From Pseudomonadota bacterium (GTDB lineage Bacteria; Pseudomonadota; Gammaproteobacteria; Xanthomonadales; Xanthomonadaceae): 23,040 nucleotides of DNA. The position numbers and the translations under genes were made by a program. The stretch is from positions 1 to 23,040 of the forward strand of contig JANXZP010000197.1 in the NCBI GenBank assembly GCA_025355485.1. Reading direction: 5' to 3'. Positions 1 through 7,740 of the stretch are shown one piece after another. The first letter of the stretch is position 1. Every line of letters starts with the position of its first letter. Below the pieces are notes generated by a model that was not told the origin of the DNA, did no database searches, and worked only from the letters and a program-made list of their open reading frames with translations.

Positions 1-414
1 TCCATCAACGACCGCCACGGCCACCTGGCCGGCGACAGTGCGTTGAAGCTGGTCGCTGGCGTGGTGCGCAAGCATCTGAACAGCGAGGACCTGTTCGGCC
101 GTTTCGGCGGCGACGAATTCCTGATCGCGTGCGCCGACCAGTCGCTGGACGAAACCGCCGCGACCGCCGATCGCATCCGCTGCGACGTCGGCGTCGAAGC
201 GCTGACCTGCGATCCGCCGCTGGAACACCTGAGCCTGAGCATCGGCATCGCGCAGGCGAATCCGGAGTCCGGCTACCACATGGACGCTTTGTTCCACCGC
301 GCCGACACCGCGCTCTACACCGCCAAGCGCGAAGGCCGCAACCGCGTCGTACTCGCCAGCGACAATCTGCCGCAACCGCCGGCCAGCGCGACCGTCGCGC
401 GCAATCTAGCCTGA
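1..414 (+). CDS. Diguanylate cyclase, C-terminal GGDEF domain (5' partial)
   Basis: This is the 3' end of a GGDEF-domain protein that enters from the left edge, so its sensor domain and start are outside the window. The reading frame is open from base 2-3 onward and ends with TGA at 412-414. The visible part starts at the conserved N-D-x-x-G-H-x-x-G-D substrate-binding stretch and continues into an intact GGDEF signature (FGGDEF, about bases 103-120), then the late S-I-G-I-A and A-D-x-A-L-Y-x-A-K-x-x-G-R-N motifs. Proteins with these residues make c-di-GMP from two GTP. The RxxD inhibitory site expected five residues before GGDEF reads N-S-E-D, so its arginine is missing and product inhibition at that site is probably lost. 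The last about 20 residues form an Ala/Pro-rich tail. A convergent gene follows 17 bases later. Confidence 0.93.
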   Translation, partial: SINDRHGHLAGDSALKLVAGVVRKHLNSEDLFGRFGGDEFLIACADQSLDETAATADRIRCDVGVEALTCDPPLEHLSLSIGIAQANPESGYHMDALFHRADTALYTAKREGRNRVVLASDNLPQPPASATVARNLA

Positions 415-431
415 GCGAGGCACAGATCGAT

Positions 432-1682
432 TCACAACAGATGCCGCATCGCCGGAAGGTATTTCTCCAGCGAACCGGTGTTCACCACGACCACGCGCTC
501 GCCGCGCTTGAGCAATCCGCGATCGAACAATGGTTGTATGGAAGCAAGGCACGCAGCGCCTTCCGGGCCAATCCACCACTGCGTCGTGCGCCAACTTTGC
601 GCGAGTTCCGCGCACATGTCCGACTCGCTCACCGCCACCGCCGCGCCGTCGCTCGCGCGGATGATCTGCAGCACGCGCGCATGGCCGACGCCGCCGGGTA
701 CGTTCAATCCATACGCGATGGTTTGACCCGCCGGCAGCACCGTCGTATCGTCCGCGCCGGATTCAAACGCGCGCACCAGTGGCGATGTCGCCGCGCTTTG
801 CACGCACAGCATGCGCGGGCGTCGTGAATCGATCAGGCCCAGCTCCTGCAATTCGTCCCACGCCTTCCACATCCCGAGCACGCCGGTACCGCCGCCGGTC
901 GGGTAGATCACCGCATCGGGCAACGACCAGCGGGTATCGCCGTGCGCGGGCGCGGCCAGTTCCAGTCCCAGCGATTTCTTGCCTTCGATGCGCCAGCCGG
1001 GTTCCTGGAATGTCGCGACCGAAAAATAGCCCTGCGGGATGTATTTTTCCTTGAGCAACGCGCCGGCTTCGCGGATGGTCGGGCCTATCAATTCGAGCGT
1101 GACCTGATCCGGATGACGATGCGCGGCGGCGGCAACGTTGCCAAGAATCGGCGCCGGCGTGTCGCCGGGCATCGCGACCACGACCGACAGGCCCGCCGCG
1201 AGCGCGTAATGCGTCAACGAATCGCCAGCATTGCCTTGCGTCGGCACCGCGAGTTTTTGCAATCCCAATCGCCGCGCCTGCGCGACCACCATCGCCATGC
1301 CGCGATCCTTGAAACTCTGCGTCGGGTTTGCGCCGAATCCCGGATGCGCCCTGCCCTCGTCCTTCACCTGCAGGCGCAATCCGGCCGCGCGTGCAATCGG
1401 ATGATCGGAATACTCGAGCAAGGGCGTACAGCCTTCGCCTAGCGCAACGATGTGCCGCGCGTCGTCGGGGTCGCGGATGTCCAACGCCATCAGTGCGCCG
1501 AATCGCCAGAGGTCGTGGCGCGCCGGGTCGTACCACGATGCATTCGGAAACTCAGCCGCGAGCCGTTGCAGATCCAGCACCATCTCGACCGGCCTGCCGT
1601 CCGTCGGGTCGAGATTCATCGGCGCACTGGCCGGGTACTCGATCCCGGACGCGATGCCGCGCAGACAACGCACATAAGACAT
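432..1682 (-). CDS. Threonine synthase-like PLP-dependent enzyme
   Basis: This 416-residue protein belongs to the fold-type II PLP enzymes, most like threonine synthase, which converts O-phosphohomoserine to threonine in the cytosol. Visible signatures are E-G-C-T-P-L at about residue 83, the PLP lysine in N-P-T-Q-S-F-K-D-R-G (Lys125), the Q-G-N-A-G-D cofactor loop, the glycine-rich phosphate loop T-G-G-G-T-G and a C-terminal V-N-T-G-S. The ATG at 1682 has GGAG eight bases upstream. The first about 40 residues align by eye with the small zinc ribbon found at the N-terminus of many threonine synthases, but only one cysteine (residue 6) remains. There is no hom or thrB next to it, so it may be a paralogue acting on another amino-acid substrate (threonine dehydratase-like or a diaminopropionate-type lyase). 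The family is clear; the exact substrate is not. Confidence 0.8.
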   Translation of the reverse strand: MSYVRCLRGIASGIEYPASAPMNLDPTDGRPVEMVLDLQRLAAEFPNASWYDPARHDLWRFGALMALDIRDPDDARHIVALGEGCTPLLEYSDHPIARAAGLRLQVKDEGRAHPGFGANPTQSFKDRGMAMVVAQARRLGLQKLAVPTQGNAGDSLTHYALAAGLSVVVAMPGDTPAPILGNVAAAAHRHPDQVTLELIGPTIREAGALLKEKYIPQGYFSVATFQEPGWRIEGKKSLGLELAAPAHGDTRWSLPDAVIYPTGGGTGVLGMWKAWDELQELGLIDSRRPRMLCVQSAATSPLVRAFESGADDTTVLPAGQTIAYGLNVPGGVGHARVLQIIRASDGAAVAVSESDMCAELAQSWRTTQWWIGPEGAACLASIQPLFDRGLLKRGERVVVVNTGSLEKYLPAMRHLL

Positions 1683-1828
1683 GGAGGCAACTCCGGAGGA
1701 TGTTCGGCCGATCTACAGCATGACCCATAGTGAACCATCCCCCGCTTGTCGGTTCCGCGAGTTTTCCGCGATGGCGCGATCCGCGCGCATGCGCTAACGT
1801 CCGCGCACGCTATCGCAGGGGCCGCGCC

Positions 1829-3211
1829 ATGCAGGACATGACCCAGGGTTCGATTCCACGGCACGTCGTCCGGATGGCGATGCCGATCGCGATGGGCATG
1901 TTGTTCCAGACCCTGTACATCCTCGTCGATCTGTATTTCGTGTCGCATCTGGGCAAGGACGCGATCGCCGGCGTCGGCGCGGCCGGCAACAGCCAGTTCA
2001 TCGTGATGGCGCTGACCCAGTTGCTCGGCGTCGGCACGGTCGCGCTGATCGCGCAGGCGGCCGGCCGCAAGGATCCCGCCGATGCGAACCTGGTCTTCAA
2101 CCAGAGCCTTCTGCTCGCCGCGTTGTGCGCCGCGATCACCCTGGTCGGCGGCTATGTGCTGGCCGGTTTCTACATGCGATCGCTCGGCGCCAATGCGGCG
2201 GCGACGGCCGCGGGCATCACCTATCTGCACTGGTTCCTGCCCGGCTTGGCGCTGCAGTTCGCGCTGGTCGCGTTGGGCTCGGCGCTGCGCGGCACCGGTC
2301 TGGCGATGCCGGGGATGCTGGCGCAGATCGCGACCGTGCTGCTCAACGCCCTGCTCGCGCCGATCCTGATCGCGGGATGGGGAACTGGCAGGCCGCTCGG
2401 CGTCGTCGGCGCGGGACTTGCGACATCGATCGCGATCGCGGCCGGCGTGGCGCTGCTGTGCATCTATTTCCTGCGGTTGGAAAAATACGTCGGTTTCGAC
2501 GCAGCGCAGATGCGCGCACGCTTCGACACCTGGAAGCGCATCCTCGCGATCGGCCTGCCGGCCGGCGGCGAAATCGCGCTGCTGTTCGTCTACGTGGTCG
2601 TGATCTATTTCATCATCCGCCATGCCGGCGCGTCCGCGCAGGCCGGATTCACGATCGGCTCGCGGGTGATGCAGGCGATCTGGCTGCCAGCGATGGCGAT
2701 CGCGTTCGCGACCGCGCCAATCGCCGGCCAGAACGTCGGCGCGAAACTGCACGGCCGCGTGCGCGAAACCTTCCATTCGGCCGAGGCCATCGGCAGCGCG
2801 GTGATGCTCACGCTGACCGTGGCGTGCCAGCTGCGGCCCGAGTGGCCCGTGCACTTCTTCACCAGCGATCCGGCAGTTCTTGCGGTCAGCGTGGAATTCC
2901 TGCGCATCATTTCGTTCAACTTCATCGCGCAGGGCATCATCTTCACCTGCTCGGGCATGTTCCAAGCGCTCGGCAACACGGTGCCGTCGTTGATGAGCAG
3001 CGCGACCCGCCTGCTCACCTTCGTCGGCCCCGCGTTGTGGATCTCCAGCCGGCCGGGTTTCGAGCTCAAGCAACTGTGGCTGCTGTCGGTGGTGACGGTC
3101 GCGGCGCAGGCGCTGACCAGCCTGTGGCTGCTGCACGGGCAATTCCGGCGCTTGTCGGGCGCGCACCCCGAACCCGAAGTGGTGCAAGCAAGCGGGCCTG
3201 CGGGCGAGTAG
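1829..3211 (+). CDS. MATE family multidrug/Na+ or H+ antiporter
   Basis: This 460-residue inner-membrane protein has about twelve hydrophobic segments in the two-fold arrangement of MATE (NorM/DinF-like) exporters, which expel cationic drugs and metabolites using an ion gradient. The N-terminal half shows the typical opening (basic residues, I-P-R, first helix, then L-Y-I-L-V-D-L-Y-F-V-S-x-L-G). The pattern recurs after residue about 240 (K-R-I-L-x-I-G-L-P-A-G). I chose the ATG at 1829 because AGGGG lies seven bases upstream and the family N-terminus starts here; an upstream in-frame GTG at 1730 would add 33 Arg-rich residues unlike the family. It is divergent from the threonine-synthase-like gene, with 146 bases between the two starts, and is followed after 66 bases by a c-di-GMP gene. 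The substrate cannot be read from sequence. Confidence 0.93.
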   Translation: MQDMTQGSIPRHVVRMAMPIAMGMLFQTLYILVDLYFVSHLGKDAIAGVGAAGNSQFIVMALTQLLGVGTVALIAQAAGRKDPADANLVFNQSLLLAALCAAITLVGGYVLAGFYMRSLGANAAATAAGITYLHWFLPGLALQFALVALGSALRGTGLAMPGMLAQIATVLLNALLAPILIAGWGTGRPLGVVGAGLATSIAIAAGVALLCIYFLRLEKYVGFDAAQMRARFDTWKRILAIGLPAGGEIALLFVYVVVIYFIIRHAGASAQAGFTIGSRVMQAIWLPAMAIAFATAPIAGQNVGAKLHGRVRETFHSAEAIGSAVMLTLTVACQLRPEWPVHFFTSDPAVLAVSVEFLRIISFNFIAQGIIFTCSGMFQALGNTVPSLMSSATRLLTFVGPALWISSRPGFELKQLWLLSVVTVAAQALTSLWLLHGQFRRLSGAHPEPEVVQASGPAGE

Positions 3212-3277
3212 AGTCCGCCGCAGGGGAGCGCGTCGTCCGGTACCGCCCCGACGATGACGCACCGATGGAGTCGCGCA

Positions 3278-5941
3278 ATGGGCGATCACAGTCCCGCATG
3301 CGAGGAACAGCCGGCCGGACGGCGCGATCCGGATCGCGCACCCGCGCGCGCCAAACCCAATCCGGCGCTGGACGCGAACGAAAGCCGGTTCGGCCTGATG
3401 TTCGAGCGCACCGCCGACGCGCTGATGCTGCTCGACGGCACGACCGGCCTGTTCGTCGATTGCAACCCCGCGACCACCGCGATGCTGCGCTGCGCGGACA
3501 AGCAGGAGCTGCTCGCCCTGCATCCGTCGCAGATCTCGCCGCCGCTGCAACCCGACGGCCGGCCGTCGAGCGAAAAAGCCGACGAGATGATCGCCACCGC
3601 TCTGCGCAACGGCAGCCATCGTTTCGACTGGGTGCACTGCAGTGCGCACCGCGCGAATTTCCCGGTCGAGGTGCTGCTGACCCCGGTCATCGTCGATGCG
3701 CAGCAACTGATCCTGTGCACGCTGCGCGACATCACCGAGCGCAAGCAGTCCGAAGCGGTACAGACGGCGTTGGTCCGGATTTCCGAGGCCGCGCATTCTG
3801 CGTCCGACATGCACGACCTGCTGCATCGCATCCACGCCGCGATCGGCGAATTCATGCCCTCGCGCAATTTCTACGTCGCGCTGTACGACGCGGACACCGA
3901 CGAAATCTCTTATCCGTACCACGTCGACGAGATCGACCGCGAACCGCCGGCGCGACGCAAGCTCGGCGACGGCTTGACCGACGTGATCCTGCGCAACGGG
4001 CATTCGCTGCTGCTGACCCCGGACACGCTGGACGACGCGCTCCAGACCGGCCTGTTCCACCCGTACGGCACGCGCCCGCTGGACTGGCTGGGCGTGCCGC
4101 TGATCACCGGCGCGCGCACTATCGGCGCTCTGGTGGTGCAGAGTTACGCGGGCGACGTGCGTTACACCGAGTACGACCAGGCGTTGCTCGAGTTCGTCTC
4201 CAACCAGGTCGCCGCGACGGTCGAGCGCAAGCAGGCCGAGGCGGCGCTGCACGCGAGCGAGAGCAGGTTCCGGCTGATGTTCGAGCGCACCGCCGATGCG
4301 CTGCTGCTGCTCGACGGCAGCAGCGGCCTGTTCGTCGATTGCAACCAGGCCGCCGCCGACCTGTTGCGTTGCCAGAGCAAGAACGAACTGCTGCAACTGC
4401 ATCCTTCGCAGATCTCGCCGTTGCGCCAGCCCGATGGCCGGCTCTCGGGCGAGAAAGCCGACGAGATGATCGCCACCGCATTGCGCAACGGCAGCCACCG
4501 TTTCGAGTGGGTCCACTGCAGCGTGCGGCGCGCGGATTTCCACGCCGAGGTATTGCTCACGCCGATCCGGATCGACGAACAGAACCTGATCATCGCGACG
4601 GTGCGCGACATCACCAGGAAAAAGGAATCCGAGGACCTGATCTGGAAGCAGGCCAACTTCGATGCACTGACTGGTTTGCCGAATCGCCGCATGCTGCACG
4701 ACCGCTTGCAACACGCGATCAGGAAAGCCCAACGCTCGCGGCTGCAACTGGCGCTGCTGTTCGTCGACCTCGACCGCTTCAAGGAAATCAACGACACCCT
4801 CGGCCACCACATGGGCGACGTGCTGCTCGCCGACGCCGCGCAACGCCTGGTCAGTTGCGTGCGCGACGGGGATACCGTCGCGCGGCTCGGCGGCGACGAG
4901 TTCACCATCATCCTCAACGACCTGGCCGATGTCGGTGCAATCGAGCGCGTCGCCCAGGACATACTGCGCAAGCTCGCCGATCCGTTCCCGTTGCGCGACG
5001 ATGTCGGCTACGTTTCGGCGAGCATCGGCATCACCATCTATCCGGACGACGCGACCAGCGTCGAGGACCTGCTCAAGAACGCCGACCAGGCGATGTACGC
5101 CGCCAAAGCCCAGGGCCGCGACCGCTGCTGCTATTTCACCGCATCGATGCAGGAAATCGCGCAGGAGCGGATGCGGGTGATCGGCGACCTGCGCGTGGCG
5201 CTCAAGGAACGCCAGTTGCGGGTATATTTCCAGCCGATCGTGGAGATCGCCAGCGGACGGATCGTGAAGGCCGAGGCCCTGCTGCGCTGGCAGCATCCGC
5301 AACGCGGGCTGGTCACGCCGGGCGAATTCATCGCGCTGGCCGAAGAGTCCGGGATCATCCACGACATCGGCGACTGGGTGTTCATGGAGTCGGCAGGATG
5401 GGTCAAGCGCTGGAGAACGGGGCGCAACCGCGGCTTCCAGGTCAGCGTCAACATGTCGCCGGTGCAATTCAACAAGGGCGCCGGCGATCACGAGCCGTGG
5501 CTCGAACACCTGCAGCGGCTCGACCTGCAAGGCGACAGCATCGTCGTGGAAATCACCGAAGGCCAGCTGTTGCACGGCAATACCACCCTCGACAGGACCC
5601 TGCTGCGATTCCGCGAAGCGGGCATCCAGGTCGTGGTCGACGATTTCGGCACTGGTTCTTCGTCGCTGGCCTACGTCAAGAAATTCGGCATCGACTATCT
5701 GAAGATCGACAAGTCCTTCATCCACAACCTCGCGCCCGGATCGAGCGACCTGATCCTGTCGGAAGCGATCATCGTGATGGCCCACACGCTCGGCATGCAG
5801 GTGATCGCTGAAGGCGTGGAAACTGCCGGGCAGCACGAACTGTTGCGCGCCGCAGGCTGCGATCTCGCGCAGGGTTTCCTGTACGCCAAGCCCATGCTGC
5901 CCGAGGAATTCGAGGCCGCGCTGGATGCGCAGAAGGATTGA
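3278..5941 (+). CDS. PAS-GAF-PAS-GGDEF-EAL c-di-GMP turnover protein
   Basis: This 887-residue protein has no signal peptide or membrane segment and should be cytosolic. Domains in order: PAS about 35-153, GAF about 160-315, a second PAS 328-446, GGDEF about 460-620 and EAL about 640-885. The cyclase half keeps G-G-D-E-F at 538-542 and an RDGD inhibitory I-site five residues before it. The phosphodiesterase half keeps E-A-L (666-668), N-M-S-P-V-Q-F, E-I-T-E, D-D-F-G-T-G, the K-I-D-K motif and the Q-G-F-L-Y-A-K-P end. Both activities, synthesis and breakdown of c-di-GMP, therefore look possible. The two PAS domains are near copies of each other. I chose the ATG at 3278 because GGAG lies seven bases upstream; an ATG eight codons earlier lacks one. 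It sits 66 bases after the MATE gene and could share its transcript. The PAS ligand is unknown. Confidence 0.94.
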   Translation: MGDHSPACEEQPAGRRDPDRAPARAKPNPALDANESRFGLMFERTADALMLLDGTTGLFVDCNPATTAMLRCADKQELLALHPSQISPPLQPDGRPSSEKADEMIATALRNGSHRFDWVHCSAHRANFPVEVLLTPVIVDAQQLILCTLRDITERKQSEAVQTALVRISEAAHSASDMHDLLHRIHAAIGEFMPSRNFYVALYDADTDEISYPYHVDEIDREPPARRKLGDGLTDVILRNGHSLLLTPDTLDDALQTGLFHPYGTRPLDWLGVPLITGARTIGALVVQSYAGDVRYTEYDQALLEFVSNQVAATVERKQAEAALHASESRFRLMFERTADALLLLDGSSGLFVDCNQAAADLLRCQSKNELLQLHPSQISPLRQPDGRLSGEKADEMIATALRNGSHRFEWVHCSVRRADFHAEVLLTPIRIDEQNLIIATVRDITRKKESEDLIWKQANFDALTGLPNRRMLHDRLQHAIRKAQRSRLQLALLFVDLDRFKEINDTLGHHMGDVLLADAAQRLVSCVRDGDTVARLGGDEFTIILNDLADVGAIERVAQDILRKLADPFPLRDDVGYVSASIGITIYPDDATSVEDLLKNADQAMYAAKAQGRDRCCYFTASMQEIAQERMRVIGDLRVALKERQLRVYFQPIVEIASGRIVKAEALLRWQHPQRGLVTPGEFIALAEESGIIHDIGDWVFMESAGWVKRWRTGRNRGFQVSVNMSPVQFNKGAGDHEPWLEHLQRLDLQGDSIVVEITEGQLLHGNTTLDRTLLRFREAGIQVVVDDFGTGSSSLAYVKKFGIDYLKIDKSFIHNLAPGSSDLILSEAIIVMAHTLGMQVIAEGVETAGQHELLRAAGCDLAQGFLYAKPMLPEEFEAALDAQKD
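3380..3736 (+). repeat. Intragenic duplicated PAS segment, copy 1
   Basis: This 357-base segment encodes the first PAS domain of the GGDEF-EAL protein. It aligns without gaps to 4259-4615 (second PAS), with about 88 of 119 residues identical by hand count. The nucleotide match is also high, for example around the E-K-A-D-E-M-I-A-T-A-L-R-N-G-S-H stretch. Confidence 0.9.
4259..4615 (+). repeat. Intragenic duplicated PAS segment, copy 2
   Basis: This is the second copy of the PAS-coding segment, 879 bases after the first and the same length (357 bases). The GAF domain lies between the copies, so the duplication is interspersed and not directly tandem. Confidence 0.9.
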
Positions 5942-5947
5942 CGAAGT

Positions 5948-6994
5948 TCAGTCGCGCGGCGTCGCCCCATGCGGTTCCGACGCGGCCAATTCCTGCGCTG
6001 CCTTCGCACGGTCGTTGCGCCAGCGACCGGCCTGCATCAGGAACACCGGCGCACCGGCGATCAGGTACCAGTAATAGGTGGCGAAGCGCCAGGCGATGAT
6101 CGCCGCCGCAGCGGTCGCGGCGCCGACTTCCGGAGTGAGCAGCGCCGTCGCGCTCAGTTCCGCGCCGCCGCTGCCTCCGGGCAACAAGGTGAACTGGCCG
6201 ACGGTCAGCGCGAGGGTCTGCACCAGGAAGCTGTACACCCAGGTCACGTTCGTGCCAAGCCCGCGCAGCACCACGTACAACACGCTGTATCGCAACAGCC
6301 AGTGGGTCGCGCACAGTGCGTAGATCGCCAGCAGCCGCGCCGGCGGGAATCCGCCCACCATCACCAGTCCGCCACGGAATTCGGCGTACCAGCGCGCGAC
6401 GCGCCGACGACGCCGATGCGATACATGCAATTTCCGCAGCAGGCGCAGCAGCGCGAGCATCGCGCCACGGTGGAAACGCACCAGCAGCAGCACCGCGATC
6501 AATCCCGCGCCGAGCAGCGCGACCAACGGCAGCAACTGCGAAGGCGCGTAGGCCTGCGCTCGCGCCGGAACGAGCAGCCAGTACACGCCCAGCGCCGATA
6601 GCGTGGTGACGAAGAACAGCAGATCCATGAGCTGGTCCACCGCGTAGATCGCCATGCCCTGCGAGGCGCTCAGGCCGTGGCGCTTGAGCAGCACGACATA
6701 CGTCACCGGCCCACCCGCGCCGGCCGGCGTGGCGCAGATCGCAAATTCCGACGCCATGATCAGTGCGACCGCCGGTAGTTGCCGCATGGGCTGGCCGAGT
6801 CCGGACAGCAGCATGCGCACGCGGCCCGCGTTGACATTCCACGACAGCGCGATGATCGCCAGCGTCGCCGCCCACAACAACAGTGGCATTTGCTTGAGCA
6901 GATGCAGCGCATCGCCGCGACCGATCAGCAACGGAATGCCCAGGCTCAGCACGAGTCCGAGCGATCCCAGCGCGAGGTAGCGACGCTTCATCAT
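5948..6994 (-). CDS. YbhN/LPG-synthase-TM-like (UPF0104) membrane protein
   Basis: This 348-residue polytopic membrane protein has about eight hydrophobic helices and the P-G-G-S-G-G-A-E motif near residue 270 that marks the lysylphosphatidylglycerol synthase transmembrane/UPF0104 family. Members without the soluble transferase domain often sit beside glycosyltransferases and are thought to flip or help transfer lipid-linked sugars; that role is inference here. The ATG at 6994 overlaps the TGA of the deacetylase gene upstream (ATGA), so translation is probably coupled. The frame stays open for another 229 codons upstream, but that part only shadows the deacetylase gene. It is the last gene of its transcription unit and ends six bases from the convergent GGDEF-EAL gene, with no hairpin between them. 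Confidence 0.88.
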   Translation of the reverse strand: MMKRRYLALGSLGLVLSLGIPLLIGRGDALHLLKQMPLLLWAATLAIIALSWNVNAGRVRMLLSGLGQPMRQLPAVALIMASEFAICATPAGAGGPVTYVVLLKRHGLSASQGMAIYAVDQLMDLLFFVTTLSALGVYWLLVPARAQAYAPSQLLPLVALLGAGLIAVLLLVRFHRGAMLALLRLLRKLHVSHRRRRRVARWYAEFRGGLVMVGGFPPARLLAIYALCATHWLLRYSVLYVVLRGLGTNVTWVYSFLVQTLALTVGQFTLLPGGSGGAELSATALLTPEVGAATAAAAIIAWRFATYYWYLIAGAPVFLMQAGRWRNDRAKAAQELAASEPHGATPRD

Positions 6995-7740
6995 GGCGTG
7001 CGATCCAACGCCTGCGATTTGGTGAGCGCGACGCGCGTAGCCAATAGCGACTGCACGGTATCCAGCCACCAGCGCAGCACCGATGCGTGGCGCATGTCCA
7101 CCGGATGCAATCCCAGCCGCAGCAGGTTCGCATCGGCATGCCGACGCCGTTGCTGCGCATTCCACGCGCGCGACAGCACGCGTCGCCAGCCCGCACGCGC
7201 GCTCCACACCAGGCTCGGCGCGGGCACGCGTTGCCATTGCGGAAGACGGATCAGGTGGCCGTGATCGCTGCTGTAGCGAAAATCCGAGGCCATCACTTCG
7301 CTGCGCGCGGCGTCGCTGAGCAACCACGCCGGCGGCACGAAACCGGTCGCTGTCCAGCCGCAACTCCGGAACGCCTGCAGTCCGGCGTCGATGCGTTGCC
7401 GCGCGGTCGCCGCGTCCAGCGCATAGAACTCGCCTTCGCGGGTGTAGATGCGGCGCATGAACCATTCGCGCGGACGCGACAGCGATGCGCCGGCATCGGC
7501 GTGATGGAAACCATGCAACGCCAGTTCGTCGCCGCGCGCGATCCGCGCATCCATCGCGCGCCTGAATTCCATGTCGTCGACGATCGAACCCTGGCGGTGG
7601 AAGTCCGGCACCACCAGCATCGTCAGCGGCACGCCGCCGATCGCATCGACCGCATCGACGAACGGCTGATACGCAGGCCACGTCGAAGGCGCGACATCGT
7701 GCAGCACGACGCAGAAGGATTTATCCGGTGGCGGCGACAT
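6991..7740 (-). CDS. DUF2334/NodB-like polysaccharide deacetylase
   Basis: This 249-residue protein resembles DUF2334 carbohydrate esterases of the polysaccharide deacetylase superfamily, which remove acetyl groups from sugars using a bound metal. The metal and catalytic positions are visible: H-D at residues 14-15 (V-L-H-D-V-A-P) and H-G-F-H-H at 76-80. A later P-P-A-W-L-L segment matches the family's substrate-side loop. There is no signal peptide, so it probably works on the cytosolic side or on a precursor. The ATG at 7740 has GAGGAAG six bases upstream; an earlier in-frame start at 7758 lacks a comparable site. Its start overlaps the end of the glycosyltransferase gene by 20 bases and its stop overlaps the next gene's ATG. 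An acetylated-sugar substrate made by the neighbouring glycosyltransferase is the natural guess. Confidence 0.86.
   Translation of the reverse strand: MSPPPDKSFCVVLHDVAPSTWPAYQPFVDAVDAIGGVPLTMLVVPDFHRQGSIVDDMEFRRAMDARIARGDELALHGFHHADAGASLSRPREWFMRRIYTREGEFYALDAATARQRIDAGLQAFRSCGWTATGFVPPAWLLSDAARSEVMASDFRYSSDHGHLIRLPQWQRVPAPSLVWSARAGWRRVLSRAWNAQQRRRHADANLLRLGLHPVDMRHASVLRWWLDTVQSLLATRVALTKSQALDRTP

Noticed and set aside
2125..5811. 1228-codon plus-strand frame within the MATE/GGDEF-EAL region
   Set aside because: It is an out-of-frame reading of two clear genes; the product is Arg/Ala-rich low complexity with no motif.
1616..5836. 1406-codon open frame on the minus strand
   Set aside because: It lies opposite the MATE and GGDEF-EAL genes and is the GC-driven shadow of their codon pattern. 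The product is Arg/Gln/Asp/Ala-rich without domains, and it duplicates the PAS repeat in mirror form.
5948..7681. 577-codon frame that would fuse extra sequence to the UPF0104 protein
   Set aside because: The first 229 codons are an out-of-frame reading of the deacetylase gene; the ATGA overlap at 6991-6994 gives the natural start.
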